From assembly GCA_013368325.1 (NCBI GenBank), contig JAACJK010000004.1, positions 1 through 64,000 of the forward strand: a stretch of 64,000 nucleotides of DNA, given 5' to 3'. Numbering within the stretch: the stretch's first letter is position 1; every line of letters starts with the position of its first letter. The DNA comes from Ephemerocybe angulata (Eukaryota > Basidiomycota > Agaricomycetes > Agaricales > Psathyrellaceae). The translations under genes were made by a program, and so were the position numbers. The notes below the pieces were generated by a model that had not been told where the DNA came from, ran no database searches, and saw nothing but the letters and a program-made list of their open reading frames with translations. Of this stretch, positions 1 through 10,605 are shown piece by piece.

Positions 1-710
1 ACCGCGACGCGACGGCATCAGGCTGCCCTATCTGAATCATCTATGTCGAAGTGAAAGGCCAAGTTCAACCCACTTGGATTCGTCTCATGCCACAAGGTAC
101 ACAGCCAGTATATCTCTCTTCTATTTCCGTTGTACAGAGCATTAAAGGCCTACCACAGCGTTTTTACAGTCGATGAGCAAGATGGGTCGTATCAACCACA
201 GCCATCGGACGCGCATACAATCGTCAAGATGTCTACTTAGCTTAAGATTGCATGCGTGTCGCGAGCATGCATGTCTCCTCCGGGCTCCTGGTATCAGCTG
301 GTATCAACGACCGCCATCGGACGCGCATCCAATCGTCAAGATGTCTTGTTCGCCTCATGAATGGACGCGTGTTGCGCGCACTCGTGTCTCCTCCTTCCAT
401 ATGCTCTCATCGGCCGGCCGTGCCCTTGGACCTTTTCACGGATAGTAAACGACCCCAAATGGACGTTCCTGCCCCCATCCTTTGTCTACACTCCCACTCA
501 GACGTGAAACCGACTCTCTGAAAGCATTGAATACCCAGAATGTCCGCTCAACCAACGTCCGCTCAAGGTGTGTGCTTTCGAGGTGTATTCAGGGTCCGAT
601 ACTTACAGCGCGTACAGCTGTCATGGACGCCTTCCTAGAGAGCAATCGGCTCCTCCCTACTCTGAAAAAATTGGTGTGTAGGGCACTCGCGACGACGCGC
701 ATGTAACTAA
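1..710. other. Upstream region with ~112-bp tandem duplication
   Basis: No convincing gene. Two head-to-tail copies of a ~112-bp block are visible, at about 188-299 and 300-411. Both begin with a GTATCAAC block followed by a CATCGGACGCGCAT block and a CAATCGTCAAGATGTCT block, and both carry a GCGTGT...CGTGTCTCCTCC-like block further on. The short ORFs here have no recognisable content. The last ~100 bp before 711 presumably act as leader or promoter for the gene at 711. Confidence 0.5.
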
Positions 711-3371
711 ATGGTCTTGACAGCGTCCCTTGAAGCAGCGTTCAAGTTCTCCACGGGAGAACTTGAAGACTTGGAAAAAAGGAGGGACTTCGCTCGATCG
801 CAGAAGTTGACCTATTCGCACATTTCGAGGAAGGTCAACATCATGAAACAACGGTTGGCTGGTATTGAAGGCGCCATGGCGCAAGTGAGGTCTGAGGAGA
901 GAGGTTCATCTCTATCTCCTGTGCCAGAGGACTCCGAGTCCGCGGCTCCTTCCTCGCTCAACCAAGCCGCTGCGCCCCTCAAGCCGGAGGAGTCAGCTCC
1001 ACTCCTCCCCCGTCAACACTGACCGCCACCCGGACAACGAGGCGACTGCGACTTCTGAGGTCGTCAGTTCCGCCTCTCCCCCCTCGCTCAACCAAGCCAC
1101 TGCGCTCCCTGAAGCCGGAGGCGTCGGCTCTACTCCTCCCCCCGTCAACGAGACCTCTGCGGCTCTCCCTCCGGTCAGCGAGCCCACTGCACCTCCTGGA
1201 GCCGTCAACACTGCAGTTCCGCCGGTCGAAGAGGCCACCGCCACCCCTCCGGTCAACGAGGTCACTGCGCCCTCTCGAGTGGTGGATCCCGCTTCTCCTC
1301 CAGTCAACGAGGTCACTGCTCCCTCTGAGGTCGTCGATCCCGCTTCTCCTCCAGTCAACGAGGTCACTGCTCCCTCTGAAGTCGTCGATCCCGCTTCTCC
1401 TCCAGTCATCAACGCGGTCGTTCCTCCGGTCCCTGTGCCCGCTAACGTTGTAGAGGCCGTCATCCCGCCGACCGCTCCGACCGCTGCGCCTGTTGGAGTA
1501 GTTGATGCGGCGCTTCCCCCTGTCACCGAGACCTCCGCACCTCTTACTCCAAATGTCGTTCCCACCACAACTGGTGTCATCAAGCCTGAGGCACAGGAGG
1601 TTGTACTTCCTCCTGCATCTTCCTTTGTTCCCCCAGTCGGTCAAGGTTCGTGTGATACCCGTTCATGACTACAATATGAGCTAACGTACATTCAAGCTCC
1701 TTTGACTCGTGTGAAGCCAGAGGCACAGGAGGTTGCCGTTCCTCTCCCTGAACGCCCCGTGCCCGTACGTCCAGCCCAACAAGGTATGTGTCCATCTCTC
1801 TACACACCATTTCTCTGAGTAAGAGCTGACGTTGTCCCAAGATCCTATGCAGCCTGTCAAACCCGAGGCACAGGAGGCCGCTCTTCCTCCTCCCGCGAGT
1901 GGCGCGCCGCCCATCGCTACAGCCCAGCAAGGTACGCCTCCGGATCCGTAAACACTGTTCATTCAATTGGAACTCACGATCATACAAAATTCATAGTACA
2001 TATCAAGCCCAAGGTGGAGGCTGCCGATCGTCTCCCTCCTAAAGGTTCAAACAAGCGAAAGCCGGATGCTGACTTGGAGGTCATTGTGATCTCGAGTGAC
2101 TCCGATACCCCAGGGCCTGTGAAGCCCACCGTAAAACGTACGTGTTCTGAAGTTATGTGCATCTCAGTTGTACCTTGACGGCTAATACGAACCTTCTTCT
2201 CTAGGCGCCAAACGAACGGGGCCCAAGGCCGGTGCAAAAGGCAAGGGAAAATCGAAAATGAAGCCAGAGGACGAGGGCATGCGGTTGATCGATGACGCCG
2301 ATTTCCAATTACTTCGCGAGGGATCAGAACCTGAGTCGGTGCCTCAGATCCTTACGAAGGCGGAGCTCGCGGAGGAGGACAATAAATTTGCACGTGAGTT
2401 GTCCGTCCACGCTTCGTCCAAAAAAAGAGTTATTGACAATGTCCTTCCTCACAGTGGCCGGCGAGAATTCTATGCACAACTTCATCACTCACAATCTCAT
2501 GCTATCTGGTCGGATCCGTAGCAAGGCCCGGAAGGTCCAGGAGTACCTGCCGGAGTCTGCCACGACATCTCGCATCCTGGCCATGTCTATGTTTCTCTTG
2601 GACAACGGCACCGGTCAGACAAAGTGCGCGTATCACAGCGTCCTCGATCACCAGTGCCTCGTCAACGACCAGGACAGCAGGGAGCTGAAAGGGACGGTTA
2701 GGAAGCCTAAGTTCGACAAGAAGGTCACCGGTGTTCCCTTCAGTCCATCGCAGACAACGACCGCCCTTCCTTCGTCGGTCGCCAAGGTTCCAGGGCCAGC
2801 CAAAAGTCTTGTAATCAAGAGGCTGCCATCGCATAACGACAACCCGCACAAGGTCCCGCCAGTCGTCAGCGGCATGGGCGAAGCCGAACTGCTCACCTTC
2901 TTCCGCAAGATAGGTGAAGCATACTACTTGCACTGTGGGTGCGAGTTGGAGACGTGTCTCCTCGACTTCTACCTGTGGAAGAGCAGCCCCATGCTTGTCT
3001 CCCCCTCGACCGGCGCAATGGAATACTTCGGCGTTTCTCCAGACCCTAGGCACCGGGGTCACTTCAACCATATCTTCCGGGCCTTGAGGATTAGGGTCGA
3101 CGACTTGTACCTGTTTGACAGGAACGGCGTCCGAAGGGATACGTCCAATGCCCCCGAAGCGCTTCTCAACTGGTACTCTTACCATGGCCTGACTCTCCCC
3201 TCCCCCGCTCCTCCCACCCCTCAGCCCAAGCAACGACAGAAGCCCCAGTACGTCGAGATTGACGATCTTCCCACCCCGGGACCTTCGGGTCACAGGAGCT
3301 TTGCGGACCTATCCCTTTCGGAAGCCGAGGACGTGGACATGGGCGACGAGGAGATGGACTTGGGCTCGTAA
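711..3371 (+). CDS. Proline-rich nuclear-type protein with repeated SUMO-site-like motifs
   Basis: Spliced model: 711-884, 928-1645, 1697-1783, 1842-1931, 1997-2137, 2205-2393, 2455-3371, giving 771 codons plus stop with no internal stops. All introns are GT...AG and 43-67 bp. The N-terminus (about residues 1-58) is charged and helical, followed by a long Pro/Val/Ala-rich low-complexity stretch containing three 17-residue repeats (VVDPASPPVNEVTAPSE type). Successive small exons then each carry a VKPEA or IKPEA motif, which fits the sumoylation consensus (hydrophobic-K-x-E). After these come a VIVISSDSD stretch resembling a SUMO-interacting motif and a basic segment rich in Lys and Gly. The last exon encodes a ~300-residue region that looks folded, ending in an acidic tail. 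I do not recognise the family. The region is nuclear-looking by composition only. The first intron (885-927) is the least certain. Confidence 0.62.
1279..1431 (+). repeat. 51-bp coding minisatellite, three copies
   Basis: Three consecutive 51-bp units encode VVDPASPPV-NEVTAPSE-type 17-residue repeats inside the second exon of the 711-3371 gene. The third unit diverges at its end. Unit length is a multiple of three, so gain or loss of units keeps the reading frame. Confidence 0.8.
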
Positions 3372-3567
3372 TTTATCTACCGATCTTTGTTTTCTTTCTG
3401 CGTCTCTCGAATTTTATCTGCCTTTCTTTCACTGTGCGCGACAAACACTAAGAGATCTGAGATTTGAGACAAACGTGGCGATACAAAAGAGTAGATTCGA
3501 CGTATGGTACATGCTATCAACCTCTGAGTTCCTTCGGCCACTTGCCGGGCCCAACCACTGCTTGATA

Positions 3568-4428
3568 TCAGCTTCGTGTCCACTTGACGGTAAAATATAA
3601 GTACACACCGGTTTGTATCCTTTCAGACGAACCACATGACGAAGGGACGTTTAAGTTCCACGTTATCGAAGGAATGCGAGAACCGTAGCTTCCAGCGTCG
3701 GTGAAGTGGACGGAGTACATCAGGAGGTCGGGATACGCCCTGGAGAGTGCGGGGCAGGAGGGGTTCATTGGGCAAAGGTGACGTCCAATCGCGCGCGTTG
3801 CGTTTTCGAACATGGTAAAACCGTGGCCAACGAGCCTATCAAACACGGGGATGTCGAACGTTGATGAGCCGTCTTCAGGGATGACGATGGTGAAAAGCCC
3901 CTTGCGAGCCTCGGTGAGTTCGGGATAAAGGCAAACCGCGTCGTTGGAGGTGATGAAATTCATGAGGGCGGTTGTTGGGGCTTCGGTGATTAACGCAATA
4001 GGGGGGACACGACATTGTATGAATAGAATCTCTCGGTCGAGCGTCGTATTGACCATGCGGAAGATCTTGACGATGTTGTCTCCGTATCCGTAGTGGCGGT
4101 ATCCCAGCACCGTACATTTCTCATACGTGTGGAGGAGCGTGTCGACAAGGCGGTAGCCATTTCCCCGATCATCCGATGCATCGTTGTCGTCGTAAACCTG
4201 TTGGTGTGGGGCACCCAAGTCCGGGTGGGAGTCGGTGCTCGTCTGTGTATACACCTCCAGGACGCGAGGCATTGGGACTTCCTCGGCAAAGATTCGAAGA
4301 GCCGCCATGCCTCCGATCACAGCCCCGTAGTACTGCATGGACTCGAGAAAGGGAGCGGGATCGAGCCCAAAGGTCCGGAGGGTGTTGCGCACGCGTGTAG
4401 TGACCGGGGTGGCTACCAACTTCTCCAT
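3568..4428 (-). CDS. Hypothetical protein, possible nucleotidyltransferase-like fold
   Basis: Single-exon ORF. The first ATG in frame is at 4428 (MEKLVATPV...), giving 286 residues; upstream extension would need a non-ATG start. Near residue 30 there is a GAVIGGMAALRIF stretch. It resembles the G-x-A/S-L glycine-rich turn of the nucleotidyltransferase-like proteins that are common as orphan families in mushroom genomes, but I cannot point to a clear catalytic D-x-D pair. No signal peptide or membrane segment is evident. The gene faces the repeat array upstream and converges with the 711-3371 gene (about 200 bp between stops). The functional assignment is speculative; the ORF itself looks genuine from length and amino-acid composition. 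Confidence 0.55.
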   Translation of the reverse strand: MEKLVATPVTTRVRNTLRTFGLDPAPFLESMQYYGAVIGGMAALRIFAEEVPMPRVLEVYTQTSTDSHPDLGAPHQQVYDDNDASDDRGNGYRLVDTLLHTYEKCTVLGYRHYGYGDNIVKIFRMVNTTLDREILFIQCRVPPIALITEAPTTALMNFITSNDAVCLYPELTEARKGLFTIVIPEDGSSTFDIPVFDRLVGHGFTMFENATRAIGRHLCPMNPSCPALSRAYPDLLMYSVHFTDAGSYGSRIPSITWNLNVPSSCGSSERIQTGVYLYFTVKWTRS

Positions 4429-4984
4429 GTGAAGGCACGAGTCGTGTAGGGAGCGACGGTCAGAGAAAGGGAGCAAGGAGACGATGAAGAGGGAGAGATC
4501 GAGAGGAAGGCGAAGTATTGGTGCGTCCTTGTCAGACGCTGACAGAAGGCGGTCATGAATACGACTGAATCAGACCTATCGGGAGACTTACTATGTCGCT
4601 TGTTACAGAAGCTGCACCACTCCAGCTCCTCCCGGTACGGATAACGCTGAACGAGCCTTCGGATGCGCATCGGGGATGGGACAGGTAGGAGTGAAACGTA
4701 GGGAGTGAAGTGGGAGGGAGACGGGAAGTGTCGCGCGTACAATGGGTGCAATTCAAGGTTTCCCACGCCCCATCTGGCAGCCCCTCTCGGCGATGCTCGA
4801 CGAGGCACACGACATTTGTCGGCGGGTCTCCGTGACACGGAAGGGGTCAGCACAGAACGGTACACAGACCCGTGAGCTGAAAGTCAGATAATAATAAGGA
4901 TTCCAATGTCTACAGAAACATTGGACAGAACCAGCCATACAAATGCATGACTAGTTGATACAAAAGCAAGCGCCCGCCTCTTAG
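4429..4984. other. Intergenic, no gene seen
   Basis: About 550 bp upstream of the minus-strand ORF at 3568-4428. It contains only short overlapping ORFs without recognisable content and should hold that gene's promoter. The tandem array begins immediately after it. Confidence 0.4.
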
Positions 4985-7200
4985 AGAAGCATTGCAGCAG
5001 TGGTTTGTGTAGTACGATGTCTGTAGGAACAACGGTTGTGTGGTCAGCAGTGGCACACTGTTTCGGGGCGGCCGTCCCACCTGTGGTATTAATCAATGCC
5101 TCCAGAGCAAACGCAGGCCACATTTCATCGGAAAGTTGCTTCCAGAACCTTTCGTCGGATTAACAACTCTTACAGAAGCATTGCATGGGCGGTTTGAGTG
5201 GCACAATGTCTCTAGAAACAACGGTTCACTGGCACACTGTTCTGGGGCGGCCAACCCACCTGCGGTAATTATCGATGCCTCCAGAGGAATCGCAAGTCAC
5301 ATTTCGTTGGTGGGTTGCTTCCAGAACGTCTCGTTGGGTAACCGCCCCTTACCGAAGCATCGCAGGATTGGTTTGGGCCGTGCACTGTCTGCTGAAGCAA
5401 CGGCCAGGCGGTGTACACTGCAATCATCGACGCCTCCAGAGGAAACACATGTCGCTTTTCGTCAGCGCATTGCTTCCAGAACGTCTCGTTGGATGACCAC
5501 CTTTTACTGAAGCAATGCAGAGTTGATTTGGGCGGTGCGATGTCTGTAGAAGCAATGGAAGGAGGGTCACCACTGGCGCACTGTTTCGGAGCGGCGGACC
5601 CACCTGCGACAATACCGATGCCTCCAGAACAAACGCAGGTCACATTTCGTCGGTGGGTTGCTTCCAGAACTCCTCGTCGGGTGACCGCCCCTTACCGAAG
5701 CATTGCAGGCCTGGTTTGGGCCGTGCGTTGCGGCCGGGCGGTGCTTTCAGAAGCATCGCAAGGGTGGTTTGGGTTGTACAATGTCTCTAGGAACAACGGT
5801 TAATACCGATGCCTCCAGAGGAAATGCACGTCACATTTCGCCCGTCCTTTGATTCCAGAAGCTCTCGTTGGATGACCACCGCTTACTGAAACAATGCAGA
5901 GGTGGTTTGGGCGGTGCGATGTCTGTAGAAGCAATGGAAGGAGGGTTAACACTGGCGCACTGTTTCGGGGCGGCGGACCCACCTGCGATAATACCGATGC
6001 CTCCAAAGGAAATGTAGGTCACATTTCGCCCGTTCTTCGCCTCCAGAAGCACTCGTCGGACGACCACCGCTTACTGAAGCAATGCAGAGGTGGTTTGGGC
6101 GGTGCGATGTCTGTAGAAGCAAGGGACGGGACCTTAATACCGATGCCTCCAGAGGAAATGCAGGTCACATTTCGCCCGTCCTTTGCTTCCAGAAGCACTC
6201 GTTGGATGACCATCGCTTACTGAAACAATGCAGAGGTGGTTTGGGCGGTGCGATGTCTGTAGAAGCAATGGAAGGAGGATTAACACTGGCGCACTGGTTC
6301 GGGGCGGCGGACCCACCTGCGATAATACCGATGCCTCCAGAGGAAATGTAGGTCACATTTCGCCCGTTCTTCGCCTCCAGAAGCACTCGTCGGACGACCA
6401 CCGTTTACTGAAGCAATGCAGAGGTGGTTTGGGCGGTGCGATGTCTGTAGAAGCAAGGGACGTGACCTTAATACCGATGCCTCCAGAGGAAATGCAGGTC
6501 ACATTTCGCCCGTCCTTTGCTTCTAGAAGCACTCGTTGGATGACCACCGCTTACTGAAGTAATGCAGAGGTGATTTGGGCGGTGCGATGTCTGTAGAAGG
6601 AAAGGACGGGACCTTAATACCGATGCCTCCAGAGGAAATGCACCTCACATTTCGCCCGTCCTTTGATTCCAGAAGCTCTCGGTGGATGACCACCTCTTAC
6701 TGAAGCAATGAAGAGGTGATTTTGGTGGTGCGATGTCTGTAGAAGGAATGGATGGACGGTCAACCCTGGCGCACTGTTTCGGGGCTCCGGACCCACCTGC
6801 GATAATACCGATGCCTCCAGAGGAAATGTAGGTCACATTTCGATCGTTCTTTGCTTCCAGAAGCACTCGTTGGATGACCACCGCTTACTGAAGCATTGCA
6901 GGACTGGTTTGGGCCGTGCGTTGTCTGTAGAAGGAATGGATGGACGGTCAACACTGGCGCACTGTTTCGGGGTGGCGGACCCACCTGCGATAACACCGAT
7001 GCCTCCACAGGAAATGCAAGTCAGATTTCGCGCGTACCTTGCTTCCAGAAGCACTCGTCGGATGACCACCTCCTACTGAAGCAATGCAGAGGTGATTTGG
7101 GCGGTGCGATGTCTGCCGATACAATGGTTGCTTTCGGGCAGCGGGACACCTGCAATCATCCACCAGAGCCACTCGTGATGCAGGGAACCGACTGGCGAGG
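4985..7200. repeat. Large tandem array with two unit lengths (188 and 146 bp)
   Basis: About 13 head-to-tail copies of one unit. Using the ATGCCTCCAG block as register, copies begin near 5096, 5275, 5430, 5618, 5809, 5997, 6143, 6331, 6477, 6623, 6811 and 6999, giving spacings of 179, 155, 188, 191, 188, 146, 188, 146, 146, 188 and 188. A partial copy precedes 5096 and a decayed one follows 7100. The long unit differs from the short one by a ~42-bp segment ending in a GGCGGACCCACCTGCGATA block. Every unit carries GATGTCTGTAGAAG and TTGCTTCCAGAA blocks. Copies between 5997 and 6650 are nearly identical, while the edges are diverged. Neither 188 nor 146 is a multiple of three, so the many small ORFs on both strands are not a conserved protein. 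Function unknown. Confidence 0.9.
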
Positions 7201-7465
7201 TATGCGCGGTGGGAATGGCTGTAGAACCACAGGATGGATAAACACTCGTTACGCAAGAAACACATTCTGAAATCTGGGAGTAATCTCTACACAGACATTG
7301 GTGGGCGGACGCACTGCGCTCGATATCCATATTGGAAAAGAAAGGGGTGGACGTAACGGCCAGGGATAAGGAACTATAAGATCTAAAAGCCTCCTGCCCT
7401 CTTTCTCCTCCTCCTAGGCTCTGGATATCCGAGGTGCACTGAGCGGATTGGGATGTTGAAAGAGC

Positions 7466-7492
7466 TGTGCCACGCCGTTCAGGCGTGGCACA
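7466..7492. repeat. Perfect 11-bp stem-loop
   Basis: Arms TGTGCCACGCC (7466-7476) and GGCGTGGCACA (7482-7492) are separated by the five bases GTTCA. A flanking CAGC could extend pairing with one small bulge. It lies in a gene-free stretch, so it is a candidate structured RNA or protein-binding site. Strand unknown. Confidence 0.6.
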
Positions 7493-7537
7493 CAGCAGGT
7501 TTGATCTAGCGTGGGCATTATTTACAGCTTACATAAT

Positions 7538-7559
7538 CATCCTCGCGGGCGAGGATGAC
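7538..7559. repeat. Perfect 9-bp stem-loop
   Basis: Arms TCATCCTCG (7538-7546) and CGAGGATGA (7551-7559) with the tetraloop CGGG. A further copy of the left arm, CATCATCCTCACGGG, follows at about 7561. The hairpin lies only about 45 bp from the stem-loop at 7466. Confidence 0.55.
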
Positions 7560-8926
7560 CATCATCCTCACGGGGGCGGTGTGTCTGGACCAACATAGCT
7601 ATCAACGGATGCCCCTCAGAAAAAGAAGGACGGACCGAGCAAACTCCATTGATACTCCTTCTGAATTCCGTCACTCCGTGATTAGGGACTCTACTTGATA
7701 AAACTGTCCTGTTCGGCTGTTCCAGCTGTGGTCAGGACCAGGTACAAGGAACGGCTAGTACATAGTCCAATGGCCATCTCACCCGAACAGATCACTTCAA
7801 TCGAGTATGTACTCTGAGGCACAGGATAGCCAGGCACGTACTACGGCAAAGGTAGGCTTGGGTTTTGAAGGCAACCCCGCCAGAGAGTGGCTGCTACATA
7901 GATCTCTGGCGTGCAACTACACATACCCGCCCACCCAATTACCCATGCTACAGATGCATCTCTAGTATCTATCGGAAAGTTATCTACTCTTTTCTCATGA
8001 ATCCGGCAGAGACATCCGAAATCCCCGTCCAGCTACTCGTCCGAGTGCTTCCTCGTCCCCTTCGCACTCCAGCCTCCCCCGCGTCCATCCATCATGATAA
8101 CAGAGACCGCCATACTTGACTCTCGAGCAGAAAAAGCTTAAAAACCATTTGTAAGGATAACGAAATACCACACACTCAATCCTGCTTCTTCTTCCACGTC
8201 CTCGTCTATATTTTTGTTCTGGTCTCGAGGGCAGAGAGAGCTCCACTCTCCGTCTCGTAAACGTAAACGTCGGGGTTCGGAGACTCGAGTCTCGAGTTTG
8301 TCTCGAGCACAAGACAAGGTCGGAGATTACAAACCACTACGGTGAGAGGGGTGCCGGCACGGTGGCACCCTCCTCTCTCCGATGATCATAAATTTATCTG
8401 ATACACCATCTCCGTTCTGCCTCGAGGCTATTCGAAACTTTTTAACGCCTCCGATATGTTGTAGTGCATAAGAGGAAGAAGAAATTTTGAAGAAGCACCA
8501 AACTGGACTGGTGTTTCCAGCTTGGTCTTGAACTTTGAACCATTCGATGTGTGCGCAACCGGTCTCCGTCGGAGGGGGTCAGCAAGTTCCGTCGGTGTCG
8601 TGTAATCTCACTTGACTACCCAGAGGGTCTGGTCTGCACGAACTCCCTCCAGGGTCAGATTCACGCTCCCGTGCACACACACAAACCGCGTCCATACACA
8701 CACCGCCTGCGCATCGCCCGACTCGGGATACTTACACCACCAATCGCTACGAGGTCAAGACCCTCTATTATAATTTGAGTGGGGAGTGTAAACATCGCGA
8801 CCGTTCGTAGCCAGTCGCAACACCTAAAGTTAAACCACTGCGAACAAGAACCACAAAAACCAACCAACCACACTGACAAACCTCCAATCAACTACCCATC
8901 CGCTCACCAAACGCTCGCTCACTTCC

Positions 8927-10440
8927 TCACTTCCTCACATCCCCGTCCCCTCTACCACCCTCCCCAACCCCAACAGCACTCGCACACACACCCGGTTTGC
9001 GCCCCGCAGGCTCCCCAAACCCAAACACCTGCCCCAAACTGCCCTTCAAAAGGTCATACACAGCGAGGTGCGGCGCCGGTCTTATCGAGTTTACCGTATG
9101 CTTCATAATCAGACCCGAGAGCGGGGAGAATGTGTACATCGATTCCCTAGATGGAGCGTCAGACAGGGTGTAAGTAAGCAAGCAACCGACGGTCCTGCGT
9201 GAGCACAGAAGGAGACCAAGTGGGGGGAGACGGAGACTACGTACACTTCCCATTCAGCTTCTTTCCCGCTGACTCTATTTATCCCGTTCACAAGCTGTCG
9301 GACTAGGAGGTACTTTTCCCTGTTCAGTTTTCGTGGACTGCGTTTCGAGTCGCGAGAACCACTGGGCGGGGGGCTAGACTGCGACGAAGAGGCCGATCCG
9401 TCGGAGGGGGGCGGCGGCTCGTTGTGCACCGATACTTTTACCAAAGTGACGCTTAGATCATGAAACAAAGCGTTCATGGAATGCCGCACGATGGACGAGG
9501 ACGCGAGGTACAGGTTTATACCTATAATTATCGTGTCAAATGTGGTATACAGAATGGGAGAACGAATGAATGGACACGTACCCTCCAGTTTGAAAGTCTT
9601 CGGAAACGGTGCGGGGAGCGCGACGGGGGGAGTGTACTGCAGCCTTATATTTGGACTATATATGTTTTCCTCATCGGCATCATCCTCAGCTGTCTGGGGA
9701 TGTTTGCTCTTGCCATTCCCGTTCCCGTTCTTGCCTTTCGGTACCGAGGATGAAGTAGTGGCACCGGAGGAGAGAAACTCGAGGGAAGCGGCAGCAGCGT
9801 TATCTATGATAGGGATGTGGAAGTGGCTATGTTGAGAGTAGTTGGGCTGTTTGGGCTTGCCCGTGAGGGTATCGATGGATGTTGTCAATCCAGTTTGAAA
9901 GAAGGTCGGTAGGGTCTCTTGGAGTACGAATATAGCTCTCCCTGAGATAAAATGTTGGAAGATTGGTCGAATCTAGGTCAAGGAGAGATGCGTACCTGTC
10001 CGGAGTTCCCATTCCTGATCCGAGACCTCTTCGCATTCTGTGAGGGGTCGGGTTGAGTTGGAGTCGCGCGGGGTGAAGGAGAAGTTCTGGGTAGATGTGT
10101 GCCGCGCGTTTCTATAGTCTGAGTGATTACTAAAGGTATCTGGAGGTTTGGATGTTCGAAGTCCAAGCTCGAATGAGAGCTTCGCCGTTGGTGGGTGCGG
10201 TGCTGAGATGGGGCTGGCTAAGGCACCCCGTTCTTCGTTGGATATGAGCATGCCCGAAGGGATTTTCGAGTATTCTCGGATTCTGAGGCTGTTTGACGCG
10301 CTTTTCGAGCATTGAGGAGGGTGTTTGTGGTGTAGGGGCCGGTATCGAGTTTCGGAGACTGAGGTGAGGGTATGCCGCTGCCGTGCAAGGTTCAAGCACG
10401 ATAAGTTACTGGTCGACGCGACATGTTTGTTGGATAGCAT
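8927..10440 (-). CDS. DUF2358-like mitochondrial protein
   Basis: Four exons on the minus strand: 9996-10440, 9582-9941, 9245-9521 and 8927-9146, encoding 433 residues. The first ~120 residues are rich in Ser, Arg and Thr with few acidic residues, as expected of a mitochondrial targeting segment. The core includes LRTGRAIFVLQETLP, then a YSPNIRLQYTPP segment (the 'damage at position x' type strand), a central region with SIVRHSMNALFHDL, and a C-terminal YTFSPLSGLI-KHTVNSIRPAPH motif. This layout resembles DUF2358 (human C6orf136 family), a poorly characterised NTF2-like domain. The family call rests on motif memory, not a search. The gene lies 165 bp downstream of psf1 on the same strand. Function unknown. 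Confidence 0.7.
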
Positions 10441-10605
10441 GTCGAAGGCAGAGGAGGGGGTAGAGGCAGAAGGATTTCTCCTTTATCCTGGGGAATCGAA
10501 CACTCGGCGGCGAAGGGAGCGAATTGGATCGGCAGCGCAGAAATGACGTTTGTTTGTCAGCGACGTGGGCGCCAAACAAAGTCTCCTCCGTCCCGCTCGG
10601 ACGCG

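Larger units (their letters stand above)
7201..8926. other. Gene-poor spacer with two strong hairpins
   Basis: No ORF of substance. Two perfect inverted repeats lie close together (listed separately at 7466-7492 and 7538-7559). The right-hand part, about 8560-8920, is C/A-rich with ACAC tracts and lies just beyond the 3' end of the minus-strand DUF2358-like gene. Confidence 0.5.

Noticed and set aside
1000..1020. Single-base frameshift in a C-run making the 711 gene a pseudogene
   Set aside because: A 43-bp GT...AG intron at 885-927 places exon 2 in the downstream frame without any stop, which is simpler; it remains to be confirmed by cDNA.
979..1644. Two long minus-strand ORFs (196 and 221 codons) rich in Gly, Thr, Arg and Asp
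   Set aside because: They are antisense shadows of the proline-rich repeat exon and carry the low-complexity pattern expected from its complement.
4985..7200. CRISPR-like array
   Set aside because: The whole unit repeats, with no unique spacers between short repeats, and the DNA is eukaryotic.
5040..7270. Many overlapping ORFs of 60-156 codons on both strands, some nearly identical
   Set aside because: They are by-products of the tandem array. Unit lengths of 188 and 146 shift frame at each copy, so no common protein is kept.
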